From the NCBI RefSeq assembly GCF_029813115.1, contig NZ_JAPZDS010000003.1:186001-250000 (forward strand): 64,000 bases of DNA, read 5' to 3'. Both the position numbers and the translations under genes were made by a program. Source of the stretch: Aureimonas sp. SK2 (GTDB lineage: Bacteria; Pseudomonadota; Alphaproteobacteria; Rhizobiales; Rhizobiaceae). Numbering within the stretch: the stretch's first letter is position 1; every line of letters begins with the position of its first letter. Positions 10,482 through 19,199 of this stretch are shown here, piece after piece. Below the pieces are notes generated by a model. It was not told where the DNA came from. It saw only the letters and a list, made by a program, of their open reading frames with translations, and ran no database searches.

Positions 10482-10499
10482 TAGTCTAGACAAATAGAC
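10482..10499. promoter_or_regulatory. Putative PhnF operator
   Basis: TAGTCTAGACAA (10482-10493) is an almost perfect palindrome (core GTCTAGAC, 10484-10491) of the type bound by HutC/PhnF regulators. A further TAGAC half-site follows at 10495-10499. It lies just downstream of the expected transcription start and 17-34 bases before the phnG start, a good place for repression. Confidence 0.6.
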
Positions 10500-10515
10500 A
10501 ACTGAGATCGGTACG

Positions 10516-10998
10516 ATGGCGATGACGATACCTTTCCTCCCGACCAGTCCCTCCGGGGCAGCCGACCGTCGACGCGCCATGGCGGCTGTGGCGCTCGCGC
10601 CTTCGCCTTTCTTAAAGTCGCGTTATGCCGATCTCGTCGATGCGGCGCCTTCCGCCCTGCCGGTGCGCGGGCCGGAGGTTGGGCTGGTCATGTTGCGCGG
10701 CCGGGCGGGCGGCGGCGGCGCGGCGTTCAACCTCGGCGAGGCAAGCGTCTGCCGCGCGACGGTGCGCCTCGAAACCGGCGAGGTCGGGCACGCGATGATC
10801 CTCGGTCGTGACGCCGAGAAGGCGCGCATCGCCGCGCATCTGGACGCGCTGTGGCAGGTCGATGCCTGGCGCGAGCGGATCGAGGCGGAGGTCGTGGCGC
10901 CGGCCCTCGCTGCCGACGCCCAGGCACTCCGGGAGCGCGCGGAAGAGACCGCGGCGACGCGGGTGGACTTCTTCACCGTCGCGCGTGGGGAGGACTGA
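10516..10998 (+). CDS. phnG: C-P lyase core subunit PhnG
   Basis: Encodes 160 residues. PhnG is part of the PhnGHIJ core complex and is needed with PhnH and PhnI to make the 5-triphosphoribosyl phosphonate. Recognisable segments are the N-terminal RRRAMAAVALA, the GPEVGLVMLRGRAGGGGAAFNLGEA block and the C-terminal TRVDFFTVARGED. An ATG two codons later is an equally possible start. First gene of the operon behind the Pho box. Confidence 0.92.
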   Translation: MAMTIPFLPTSPSGAADRRRAMAAVALAPSPFLKSRYADLVDAAPSALPVRGPEVGLVMLRGRAGGGGAAFNLGEASVCRATVRLETGEVGHAMILGRDAEKARIAAHLDALWQVDAWRERIEAEVVAPALAADAQALRERAEETAATRVDFFTVARGED

Positions 10999-11000
10999 TC

Positions 11001-11606
11001 GTGACCGCATCCCTTTCCACTTCGGCCGTGTCGGGCGGCTTCGCGGACCCGGTGCTGGGTTCGCAGGCGGCGTTCCGCCGAATCATGGACGCCTTCGCGC
11101 GGCCCGGCACCCTGGCCGACCTCGCCGGCTTCGTCTCGGCGCCCGCGCCCCTCGGCGGCGCCGCGGCGGCCGTGATCGCCACCCTGGCGGACGCCGACGC
11201 GCCGGTGTTTCTCGACGGCGCCGACACGGCCGAGGCGGCTCGCTGGATCGCCTTCCAGACGGGCGCGGCGGTGGTCGCCGATCCGGCCGAGGCGGCCTTC
11301 GCGGTCCTGACGCCGTGTTCGGACGTCGCGACGTGGAGCCGCTTTCCGGTGGGCGACGACGCCTATCCCGACCGCTCGGCGACACTGGTCCTGCCGGTGG
11401 AGGCGCTGGAGGGCGGCCCCGTTCTGGAACTGACCGGGCCGGGGATCGAAACCGCGGCGCGGATCGCGCCGCGCGGCCTGCCGGACGGCTTCATCGCGGC
11501 GCGGGCCGTCAATCGCGCGCTGTTTCCGCGCGGCCACGACCTCGTGCTGGTTGCGGGCGACCTTTGCGTCGCCCTTCCCCGCACCACGCGCGTCGAGGAG
11601 ATCTGA
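11001..11606 (+). CDS. phnH: C-P lyase core subunit PhnH
   Basis: Encodes 201 residues from a GTG two bases after the phnG stop. PhnH is a core subunit structurally related to PLP-dependent transferases but lacking the cofactor. The family segments FADPVLGSQAAFRRIMDAFARPG near the N-terminus and PRGHDLVLVAGDLCVALPRTTRV at the C-terminus are clear. Tight spacing shows operon membership. An ATG further upstream in this frame lies within phnG and is not used. Confidence 0.92.
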   Translation: MTASLSTSAVSGGFADPVLGSQAAFRRIMDAFARPGTLADLAGFVSAPAPLGGAAAAVIATLADADAPVFLDGADTAEAARWIAFQTGAAVVADPAEAAFAVLTPCSDVATWSRFPVGDDAYPDRSATLVLPVEALEGGPVLELTGPGIETAARIAPRGLPDGFIAARAVNRALFPRGHDLVLVAGDLCVALPRTTRVEEI

Positions 11607-11607
11607 G

Positions 11608-12687
11608 ATGTACGTGGCCGTAAAGGGCGGCGAGGCCGCCATCGAGAAGGCGCACAAGCTTCTGGCCGACCGGCGTCGCGGCGACCGGAACGTCCCGGCG
11701 CTGACGATCGAACAGATCGCCTCGCAGCTCGCGCTCGGCGTCGATCGGGTCATGGCCGAGGGCTCGCTCTACGATCCCGACCTTGCGGCGCTGGCCGTGA
11801 AACAGGCGCGCGGAGACCTGATCGAGGCGATCTTTCTCCTGCGCGCGTTCCGCACCACGCTGCCCCGCTTTCGCGCCGCCGAGCCGCTGGACACGGGTGC
11901 GATGCATCTGGAGCGCCGGATCTCGGCGACCTACAAGGACCTGCCGGGCGGCCAGCTCCTGGGGCCGACCTTCGACTATACCCACCGGCTGCTCGACCCT
12001 GCCATGGCACGCGACGAGACCGTCGCCGCGCCCGAACGCCGCCCCGCCACGCTCGAAGCGGCGCCGCGCGTGACCGATCTCCTCGGGGCCGAAGGGCTGA
12101 TGGAGGGCGACGGAGACGCGGCGGGCGAACCCGGCGACATCACGCGCGATCCGCTCGACTTTCCCGCCGGGCGCGACCTGCGGCTCCAGGCGCTGGCGCG
12201 CGGCGACGAGGGTTTCCTCCTGGCGCTCGGCTATTCGACGCAGCGCGGCTACGGGCGGACGCACCCGTTCGTCGGCGAGATCCGCATCGGTCTGGTCGAT
12301 GTCGAGGTGGAGCTTCCCGAGCTCGGCTTCGCCGTGACGATCGGGCGCGTGCGCGTCACCGAGTGCCAGATGGTGAGCCAGTTCACCGGCGGGTCCGACG
12401 AGCCGGCGCGCTTCTCGCGCGGCTACGGGCTGGTGTTCGGCCAGTCGGAACGCAAGGCGATGGCCATGAGCCTTGTGGACCGGGCGCTGCGCGCCGACGA
12501 GTACGGCGAGGAACGCCGTAGCCCAGCGCAGGACGAGGAATTCGTGATGGAGCACTGCGACAACGTCGCCGCGACGGGCTTCGTCGAGCATCTCAAGCTG
12601 CCGCACTACGTCGACTTTCAGGCCGAACTCGATCTGGTGCGCCGGCTCAATGCCGAGCGCGATACCCGAAAGGAGGCGGCCGAATGA
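11608..12687 (+). CDS. phnI: C-P lyase core subunit PhnI
   Basis: Encodes 359 residues starting with MYVAVKGGEAAIEKAH, one base after the phnH stop. PhnI, with PhnG and PhnH, catalyses displacement of adenine from ATP by the phosphonate to give the ribosyl triphosphate phosphonate. Length and the conserved middle (QLLGPTFDYTHRLLD) and C-terminal (QDEEFVMEHCDNVAATGFVEHLKLPHY) parts are typical. It overlaps phnJ by 4 bases. Confidence 0.95.
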   Translation: MYVAVKGGEAAIEKAHKLLADRRRGDRNVPALTIEQIASQLALGVDRVMAEGSLYDPDLAALAVKQARGDLIEAIFLLRAFRTTLPRFRAAEPLDTGAMHLERRISATYKDLPGGQLLGPTFDYTHRLLDPAMARDETVAAPERRPATLEAAPRVTDLLGAEGLMEGDGDAAGEPGDITRDPLDFPAGRDLRLQALARGDEGFLLALGYSTQRGYGRTHPFVGEIRIGLVDVEVELPELGFAVTIGRVRVTECQMVSQFTGGSDEPARFSRGYGLVFGQSERKAMAMSLVDRALRADEYGEERRSPAQDEEFVMEHCDNVAATGFVEHLKLPHYVDFQAELDLVRRLNAERDTRKEAAE

Positions 12688-13559
12688 GCACCGAGCTTCC
12701 CGCCGTCAACTTCGCCTATCTCGACGAGGCGACCAAGCGGATGATCCGCCGCGCGATCCTGAAAGGCATCGCGATCCCCGGCTACCAGGTGCCCTTCGCC
12801 AGCCGCGAGATGCCGATGCCCTACGGCTGGGGCACGGGCGGCGTGCAGGTGACGGCGGCGGTGATCGGGCCGGACGACGTGCTCAAGGTGATCGACCAGG
12901 GCGCGGACGACACGACCAACGCCGTCTCGATCCGCGCCTTCTTCCAGTCCGTGGCGCGCGTCGCGACGACCACGAAGACGACCGACGCGACAATCATCCA
13001 GACGCGTCATCGCATTCCCGAGGCGCCGCTCCGGGCCGGGCAGATCCTCGTCTACCAGGTGCCGATCCCCGAGCCGCTGCGCTTCCTGGAGCCGCGAGAG
13101 ACCGAGACGCGCACGCTCCACGCGCTGGAGGAATACGGCCTGATGCACGTCAAGCTCTACGAGGACATCGCGCGCCACGGGCATATCGCGACGACCTATG
13201 CCTACCCGGTGAAGGTCGAGGGACGCTACGTCATGGACCCCTCGCCCATCCCGAAGTTCGACAACCCGAAGATGGACCGCTCGCCGGCGCTGCAGCTCTT
13301 CGGCGCCGGACGAGAGAAGCGCATCTACGCCCTGCCGCCCTTCACGCGGGTGCGGAGCCTCGATTTCGAGGACCATCCGTTCCGTGTGCAGAGCTTCCGC
13401 ACGCCTTGCGCCCTGTGCGGCGGGACGGGCGTCTATCTGGACGAGGTGATCACGGACGACCGCGGCGGGCGGATGTTCGTGTGTTCGGATACGGACCATT
13501 GCGAGACGCGCCGCGCAACTGGCCATGTCGGCCTTTCGCTCGGGGAGGCTGCGGAATGA
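12684..13559 (+). CDS. phnJ: Carbon-phosphorus lyase catalytic subunit PhnJ
   Basis: Encodes 291 residues. PhnJ is the radical S-adenosylmethionine enzyme that cleaves the C-P bond of ribosyl phosphonate, releasing an alkane and the 1,2-cyclic phosphate. The four key cysteines are present at residues 242, 245, 267 and 273 (PCALC and VCSDTDHC), matching the cluster ligands and catalytic thiol known in E. coli. GYQVPFASREMPMPYGWG near the N-terminus is a family hallmark. It overlaps both neighbours by ATGA. Confidence 0.97.
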   Translation: MSTELPAVNFAYLDEATKRMIRRAILKGIAIPGYQVPFASREMPMPYGWGTGGVQVTAAVIGPDDVLKVIDQGADDTTNAVSIRAFFQSVARVATTTKTTDATIIQTRHRIPEAPLRAGQILVYQVPIPEPLRFLEPRETETRTLHALEEYGLMHVKLYEDIARHGHIATTYAYPVKVEGRYVMDPSPIPKFDNPKMDRSPALQLFGAGREKRIYALPPFTRVRSLDFEDHPFRVQSFRTPCALCGGTGVYLDEVITDDRGGRMFVCSDTDHCETRRATGHVGLSLGEAAE

Positions 13560-14335
13560 GCATCGAGACCCCGCTCCTTCAGGTCCGGAACCTCGAAAAG
13601 CGCTACGGCGTGCGGATCGGCTGCACGAGCGTCAGCTTCGACCTGTGGCCGGGTGAGGTGCTGGCGATCGTCGGGGAATCCGGGTCGGGCAAGACGACGC
13701 TGCTGTCGTGCATCTCGGCGCGGTTGGAGGCCACGGGCGGGTCCGTATCCTATGCGATGCGCGACGGCGTGACGCGGGACCTTGCCACCTTGTCGGAGGC
13801 CGAGCGTAGGCTCCTGATGCGCACCGACTGGGGCTTCGTGCATCAGAACCCGGCCGATGGCCTGCGGATGCGGGTTTCGGCGGGCGCCAATGTCGGCGAG
13901 CGGCTGATGGCGATCGGGCAGCGGCATTACGGGCGGCTGCGGGAGATGGCGGGCGACTGGCTGGGCCGGGTCGAGATTTCCGAGAGCCGCATCGACGACC
14001 GCCCGACGGAGTTCTCGGGCGGCATGCGCCAGCGGCTCCAGATCGCGCGCAACCTCGTGACCCATCCGCGCCTCGTCTTCATGGACGAGCCGACCGGCGG
14101 GCTGGACGTCTCGGTCCAGGCGCGGGTGCTCGACCTCCTGCGCGGGCTGGTGGCCGACCTCGGCCTGTCGGTCGTGATCGTGACGCACGACCTCGCGGTC
14201 GCGCGGCTCCTGTCGCAGCGGATGATCGTGATGAAGGACGGGCGCGTGGTCGAGGAAGGCCTGACCGACCGCGTGCTGGACGACCCGCACCATCCCTACA
14301 CCCAGCTCCTCGTCGCCTCGATCCCGGAGTCCTGA
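13556..14335 (+). CDS. phnK: C-P lyase ATP-binding subunit PhnK
   Basis: Encodes 259 residues of an ABC-type ATPase that docks on the PhnGHIJ core rather than on a transporter. Walker A is GESGSGKTT (about 40-48), the signature is [13 protein letters not shown] and Walker B is [12 protein letters not shown]. The start overlaps the phnJ stop. The '[19 protein letters not shown]' segment and gene position distinguish it from PhnL and PhnC. Confidence 0.94.
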   Translation: MSIETPLLQVRNLEKRYGVRIGCTSVSFDLWPGEVLAIVGESGSGKTTLLSCISARLEATGGSVSYAMRDGVTRDLATLSEAERRLLMRTDWGFVHQNPADGLRMRVSAGANVGERLMAIGQRHYGRLREMAGDWLGRVEISESRIDDRPTEFSGGMRQRLQIARNLVTHPRLVFMDEPTGGLDVSVQARVLDLLRGLVADLGLSVVIVTHDLAVARLLSQRMIVMKDGRVVEEGLTDRVLDDPHHPYTQLLVASIPES

Positions 14336-14337
14336 CG

Positions 14338-15051
14338 ATGTCCGAACCGCTTCTGTCCGTCGAGGGCGTCGCCAAGTCCTTCACCATGCACCTGCGCGGC
14401 GGCGTGACGCTGCCGGTGGTGGAGAACGTCGCCTTCGAGCTCCGGTCCGGGGAATGCGTGGTGCTGGGCGGCCCGTCCGGCGTCGGCAAGAGCTCGATCC
14501 TGCGGATGATCTACGGCAACTACGCGGTGGACCGCGGCGCCATCCTGGTGCGCGATGCCGCCGACGGGGCGATGCGCGATCTCGGTGCCGGCGATCCGCG
14601 CACGGTCCTGCGGCTGCGCGAGCGCTCCATCGGTTATGTCAGCCAGTTCCTGCGTGCCGTGCCGCGCGCCTCCGCGCTGGAGGTGGTGGCCGATCCGCTG
14701 GTGCGGCTCGGCGTTCCGCGCGAGGAAGCGCGCGAGAGGGCGGCCGTCATGCTGCGGCGGCTGAACCTGCCGGAGGCGCTGTTCGAGCTGCCGCCCGCGA
14801 CCTTCTCCGGCGGCGAGAAGCAGCGCGTCAACATCGCGCGCGGCTTCCTCACGGATCATCCGATCCTCCTCCTCGACGAGCCGACCGCCTCGCTGGACGC
14901 GGCCAATCGCGACGTCGTGGTGGCCATGATCCGCGAAAAGCTCGCCCAAGGGGTGGCGATCCTCGGCATCTTCCACGACGAACCGGTGCGCGCGGCGGTC
15001 GCCACCCGCATCCTCGACGTGTCCGCCTTCTCGGCGCGGAGCGCCGCGTGA
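14338..15051 (+). CDS. phnL: C-P lyase ATP-binding subunit PhnL
   Basis: Encodes 237 residues, an ABC-type ATPase that joins PhnK on the C-P lyase core. Walker A is [10 protein letters not shown] (about 44-53), the signature [13 protein letters not shown], Walker [12 protein letters not shown]. The N-terminal [16 protein letters not shown] is typical of PhnL. It starts 2 bases after phnK and shares one base with the next gene (TGATG). Confidence 0.94.
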   Translation: MSEPLLSVEGVAKSFTMHLRGGVTLPVVENVAFELRSGECVVLGGPSGVGKSSILRMIYGNYAVDRGAILVRDAADGAMRDLGAGDPRTVLRLRERSIGYVSQFLRAVPRASALEVVADPLVRLGVPREEARERAAVMLRRLNLPEALFELPPATFSGGEKQRVNIARGFLTDHPILLLDEPTASLDAANRDVVVAMIREKLAQGVAILGIFHDEPVRAAVATRILDVSAFSARSAA

Positions 15052-15713
15052 TGCCGAAGCTGTCCGAACACGCGCCGCTGATCCACCCGACGGCCGAGAT
15101 CGAGGCCACGACCTTCGGTCGCTTCACCGAGGTCGAGGCGCGGTCGGTGCTCACCGAGACGGTGCTCGGCGACTATTCCTACGTCATGCAGGACTGCCGC
15201 ATTTTCGCGGCCCACATCGGCAAGTTCGCCAACATCGCCGCGAGCGTGCGCATCAACGCCACCAACCACCCGACCTGGCGCGCGACGCTGCACCATTTCA
15301 CCTATCGCGCCGGCGACTATTTCGAGGGCGCCGCCGACGAGGCGGACTTCTTCGAGGCTCGCCTCCGCAACGTCGTGACGATCGGGCACGACGTCTGGAT
15401 CGGCCACGGGGCCACCGTTCTGCCGGGTGTCACGATCGGAAACGGCGCGGTGGTCGGCTCCGGCGCCGTGGTAACGCGCGACGTCGCTCCCTACACGATC
15501 GTCGGCGGCGTCCCCGCAAGGCCGATCCGCGACCGGTTCGAGCCGGTCGTCGGGACCCGGATGGACGCGCTGGCCTGGTGGGACTGGCCGCACGAGACGC
15601 TGCACGCGGCCCTGGAGGACTTCCGCCGGCTCGACGCGAAGGCCTTCCTCGGCCGCTACGAAGGCGTCATCGAACCTTCATCCGCCCGTCACGCGAACCG
15701 CATCGCCTCGTGA
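15051..15713 (+). CDS. Hexapeptide-repeat acetyltransferase of the phn operon
   Basis: Encodes 220 residues of the left-handed beta-helix (LbetaH) transferase type, with hexad repeats such as [26 protein letters not shown] closely related family is regularly found inside phosphonate operons. It could N-acetylate aminoalkylphosphonates, the role of the unrelated GNAT enzyme PhnO in E. coli; that is inference. It is coupled to phnL by a one-base overlap and followed by phnC after 31 bases. Confidence 0.85.
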   Translation: MPKLSEHAPLIHPTAEIEATTFGRFTEVEARSVLTETVLGDYSYVMQDCRIFAAHIGKFANIAASVRINATNHPTWRATLHHFTYRAGDYFEGAADEADFFEARLRNVVTIGHDVWIGHGATVLPGVTIGNGAVVGSGAVVTRDVAPYTIVGGVPARPIRDRFEPVVGTRMDALAWWDWPHETLHAALEDFRRLDAKAFLGRYEGVIEPSSARHANRIAS

Positions 15714-15744
15714 CACTGTCCGCCAAACCGGAAGGACGAACCGT

Positions 15745-16593
15745 ATGACGGCAATCTCGGTATCCCACCTGTCGAAGCGCTTCGGCTCGACCCAGGCTCT
15801 TTCGGACATCGATCTGTCGATCCAGGCCGGCGAGATGGTGTGCCTCATCGGCGCCTCTGGCTCGGGCAAGTCGACGCTGATCCGGCACATCGCAGGGCTG
15901 GAAACCGGCGACGGGGCGGAAAGCCGGGTGTCGATCTTCAACACGCCGACCCAGGCCGGCGGGCGCATCCTTCCCGGCATGCGGGCGCGGCGGCGGGACG
16001 TGTCGATCCTGTTCCAGCAGTTCAACCTCGTCACGCGCCTGTCGGTGCTCACCAACGTCCTGATCGGAAAGCTCGGCGGCATCCCGCGCTGGCGCGGCAC
16101 GTTCGGCCTGTTCAACGCCGCCGAGCGGGAGGTCGCGAAAAGTGCCCTCGCCCGTGTCGGCATCGACCAGGTGTTCCGCCAGCGCGCCTCGACGCTGTCG
16201 GGCGGCCAGCAGCAGCGCGCCGCCATCGCGCGCACGCTGGTGCAGAAGTCACGCATCCTGATCGCCGACGAGCCGATCGCCTCCCTCGACCCCGCCTCGG
16301 CGCGGCGGGTGATGGACATCCTCGCCGAGATCAACCGCACCGACGGAATCACGGTCCTCGTGTCGCTGCATCAGGTGGAATACGCGCGGCGCTACTTCCC
16401 GCGCACGGTCGCCATGCGGGACGGGCGGATCGTCTTCGACGGCCCGTCCAGCGCCCTCACCAACGCCTTCCTGTCCGAGCTCTACGGCGCGGCCTCGGAG
16501 GAACTCGTCCTGCCGGAAGCCCCGGTAGCGCCCACGGAGCACCGGCCCGGGCCTGTTCCGCACAAGCGGCTCGGAGCCTTCGAGCCGGCCTAA
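15745..16593 (+). CDS. phnC: Phosphonate ABC transporter ATPase PhnC
   Basis: Encodes 282 residues. It powers phosphonate import with PhnD and PhnE. Walker A is GASGSGKST (about 36-44), the signature LSGGQQQRAAIAR, Walker B ILIADEPIASLDP. The C-terminus has about 30 extra residues rich in Pro and Glu. A strong GGAAGGA lies ahead of the ATG. Confidence 0.95.
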   Translation: MTAISVSHLSKRFGSTQALSDIDLSIQAGEMVCLIGASGSGKSTLIRHIAGLETGDGAESRVSIFNTPTQAGGRILPGMRARRRDVSILFQQFNLVTRLSVLTNVLIGKLGGIPRWRGTFGLFNAAEREVAKSALARVGIDQVFRQRASTLSGGQQQRAAIARTLVQKSRILIADEPIASLDPASARRVMDILAEINRTDGITVLVSLHQVEYARRYFPRTVAMRDGRIVFDGPSSALTNAFLSELYGAASEELVLPEAPVAPTEHRPGPVPHKRLGAFEPA

Positions 16594-16637
16594 ACCCCGA
16601 CAAGAAGCCCAACCACCTTTCACCATCGGAGACGACA

Positions 16638-17630
16638 ATGAACGCGATCCTCAAGGGTCTGGCGGCGCTCGCGCTCGCCTCGACGTTTGCCGGCACGGCC
16701 CTCGCCGAAACCATCAGTTTCGGCATCATCTCGACCGAGTCGCAGCAGAACCTGCGCACCAAGTGGCAGCCGTTCCTGGACGACATGGAGAAGCAGACGG
16801 GTCTCGAGATCGAGCCCTTCTTCGCCACCGACTATGCCGGCGTCATCGAGGGCATGCGCTTCGGCAAGGTGCAGATGGGCTGGTTCGGCAACAAGTCGGC
16901 CATGGAAGCCGTCGACCGCGCCAACGGCGAGGTCTTCGCGCAGACCGTGCCCGACAACGGCGAGCCGGGCTATTATTCGCTGATCCTGGCGCCCAAGGAC
17001 TCTCCGCTGAACAGCGTGGACGACCTCCTGACGTGCGACAAGTCGCTGAACTTCGGCCTCGGCGACCCGAACTCGACCTCCGGCTATCTCGTGCCGATGA
17101 CCTTCGTGTTTGGCGCCAAGGGCGTCGATCCGAAGACCTGCTTCAAGACGGTGACCAACGCCAACCACGAGACCAACGCGATGGGCGTTGCCAACGGCCA
17201 GCTCGATGCGGCCGCCAACAACACCGAGAACATGGCGCTGATCGAAAAGAACCAGCCGGCGGCCTTCGCCAAGACCAAGGTGATCTGGAAGTCGCCGCTG
17301 ATCCCGTCGGACCCGCTGGTCTGGTCGAAGGACCTCTCCGCCGAGACCAAGGACAAGCTGCGCGCCTTCGTCCTCGACTACGGCACCGACCGGACCAAGG
17401 GCGACAAGGCCGAAGAGCTGAAGACGCTGGCGGGCCTCGAATGGGCGCCGTTCCGCGCGTCCACCGACGACCAGCTCCTGCCCATCCGCGTGATGGAAGT
17501 GTCGAAGTCGATGGCTCAAGTTCAGAGCGACGCCTCGCTCGCCGCCGACGCCAAGGCCGCCAAGCTCAAGGAGCTGGAGGAGAAGAAGGCCGGCTACGAG
17601 GCCAAGCTGGCCGCCGCGCCGCAGGGCTGA
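16638..17630 (+). CDS. phnD: Phosphonate-binding periplasmic protein PhnD
   Basis: Encodes 330 residues with a signal peptide of about 23 residues (ends GTALA before ETISFGIIS). It captures phosphonates in the periplasm for PhnCE. The segments [31 protein letters not shown] and [15 protein letters not shown] are typical of PhnD-type solute-binding proteins. The C-terminal 40 residues are Lys/Ala-rich and probably helical. A strong hairpin follows before phnE. Confidence 0.95.
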   Translation: MNAILKGLAALALASTFAGTALAETISFGIISTESQQNLRTKWQPFLDDMEKQTGLEIEPFFATDYAGVIEGMRFGKVQMGWFGNKSAMEAVDRANGEVFAQTVPDNGEPGYYSLILAPKDSPLNSVDDLLTCDKSLNFGLGDPNSTSGYLVPMTFVFGAKGVDPKTCFKTVTNANHETNAMGVANGQLDAAANNTENMALIEKNQPAAFAKTKVIWKSPLIPSDPLVWSKDLSAETKDKLRAFVLDYGTDRTKGDKAEELKTLAGLEWAPFRASTDDQLLPIRVMEVSKSMAQVQSDASLAADAKAAKLKELEEKKAGYEAKLAAAPQG

Positions 17631-17647
17631 TCTCGGCCGACCCACCA

Positions 17648-17683
17648 TCCGCCGCCGCGCCGATCTTGCGCCGCGGCGGCGGA
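17648..17683 (+). terminator. Strong hairpin between phnD and phnE
   Basis: A 12-bp GC-rich stem (17648-17659 with 17672-17683) and a 12-base loop, without a T run. It lies between the binding-protein gene and the permease gene. Such hairpins commonly protect upstream binding-protein mRNA or attenuate downstream genes; here that role is inferred. Confidence 0.55.
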
Positions 17684-17706
17684 CCCCACGGATCGAAGGA
17701 CCCGTC

Positions 17707-18522
17707 ATGACCCAGGCTCCGACCGCGACCGCCCCTTCCGACGCCGCCCTCGAGGCGGCTGCGCCGAAACGATCCTGGCTCGACCTCGCCATCTGGGTCG
17801 GCCTGGTATCGGCCCTCGTGTGGAGCTGGGGTCCGGCCGACATGAGCCGTTGGACCTATCTCTTCACCGATTCCGGCAACATGGCGGAATACGCCTCCGG
17901 CTTTCTGTCGCCGGACTTCTCGGACTGGCGCTACTACCTCTCGGAAATGGTGGTGACGGTGCAGATCGCCATCTGGGGCACGTTCCTCTCCGTGCTCCTG
18001 TCGATCCCCTTCGGCATCCTCTCGGCCGGCAACATGGCGCCCTGGTGGCTTCACCAGCCGGCGCGCCGCCTGATGGACCTGTTCCGGGCGATCCACGAGG
18101 TGGTGTTCGCCGTGCTCTTCGTCGTGGCGGTCGGCCTCGGGCCGTTCGCCGGCGTCATGGCGCTCTTCATCCACACGACGGGCATCCTCGCCAAGCTCTT
18201 CTCCGAGGCGGTCGAGGCGATCGATCCGCGCCCGGTCGAGGCGATCCGCACCACCGGCGCCTCGCGGCTGCAGGAGATCATCTTCGGCGTCATCCCGCAG
18301 GTGCTGCCGCTCTGGATTTCCTTCTCGCTCTACCGGCTGGAATCCAACGTGCGCGCCGCCACGGTTCTCGGCGTGATCGGTGCGGGCGGCATCGGGCAGG
18401 TGCTGTTCGAGACGATCCGGGGCTTCTATTATCCCCAGGCCTCGGCCATCCTCATCATCATCGTCGCCACCGTCACGGTCATGGACCTCATCTCCCAAAC
18501 CCTGCGCAAGCGCGTCATCTGA
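17707..18522 (+). CDS. phnE: Phosphonate ABC transporter permease PhnE
   Basis: Encodes 271 residues with about six membrane helices. The cytoplasmic EAA loop ([21 protein letters not shown], near residues 180-200) that docks on PhnC is clear. Only one phnE is present, whereas some relatives have two. The stop overlaps the next start (TGATG). Confidence 0.94.
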   Translation: MTQAPTATAPSDAALEAAAPKRSWLDLAIWVGLVSALVWSWGPADMSRWTYLFTDSGNMAEYASGFLSPDFSDWRYYLSEMVVTVQIAIWGTFLSVLLSIPFGILSAGNMAPWWLHQPARRLMDLFRAIHEVVFAVLFVVAVGLGPFAGVMALFIHTTGILAKLFSEAVEAIDPRPVEAIRTTGASRLQEIIFGVIPQVLPLWISFSLYRLESNVRAATVLGVIGAGGIGQVLFETIRGFYYPQASAILIIIVATVTVMDLISQTLRKRVI

Positions 18523-19199
18523 TGCGGGCCGCGATCTACTTCACCCCGCCGCGCGATGCGGAGCTGACGCGTCTCGCTGCCCAATGGCTCGGGCGCGACT
18601 CCTTTACGCGCGATGCCGCCATGCCGGGCGACCCGCTGGTGACCGAGCCCGCGCGCTACGGCTTCCATGCGACGATGAAGCCGCCGTTCCGGCTGGCCGA
18701 GGGGCGCACGCTGAATGAACTCGACGCGGCGCTCGCCGCCTTCTGCTCGCGAACGCGGGCGACCGAAATCCGGAAGCTCGCGCTGCGCCGGATCGGGCGC
18801 TTCTTCGCGCTCGTGCCCGACGGGTCGGAGCCGGACCTCGCGGCGCTCGCGGACGAGACGGTGCGCCGCTTCGAGCCGTTCCGCGCGCCGCTCACCGAGG
18901 CCGAGACGGCCCGCCGGGCGCCCGAGCGCCTTACGGAGCGACAGCGTGCCCTTCTGGCGCAGTGGGGCTACCCTTACGTCTTCGAGGAGTTCCGCTTCCA
19001 CATGACCCTGACAGGTCCGGTCGCGGACGAGGAGGCCGAGGTCGTCGAGGCGCGGCTCACGGAGCGCTTCGCGCCCGTCATCTGTCGCGCCCTACCGATC
19101 GACGGCCTCGCCCTCTTCGTCGAGGACGCGCCTGGAATGGCGTTCCGCGTCCACGCCCTTCATCCCCTCCTTTCCGCATCCCGAACGAGTTCGACATGA
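18522..19199 (+). CDS. 2H-phosphoesterase-like phosphonate metabolism protein (DUF1045)
   Basis: Encodes 225 residues. Two HxT motifs, H49-A-T51 (GFHATMKPPF) and H160-M-T162 (HMTLTGP), are the catalytic signature of 2H phosphoesterases, which open cyclic phosphodiesters. The family is known from phosphonate operons. No phnP, whose product opens phosphoribosyl 1,2-cyclic phosphate, is in this locus, so this protein is a plausible substitute. It overlaps phnE by one base and phnM by four. Confidence 0.85.
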   Translation: MRAAIYFTPPRDAELTRLAAQWLGRDSFTRDAAMPGDPLVTEPARYGFHATMKPPFRLAEGRTLNELDAALAAFCSRTRATEIRKLALRRIGRFFALVPDGSEPDLAALADETVRRFEPFRAPLTEAETARRAPERLTERQRALLAQWGYPYVFEEFRFHMTLTGPVADEEAEVVEARLTERFAPVICRALPIDGLALFVEDAPGMAFRVHALHPLLSASRTSST

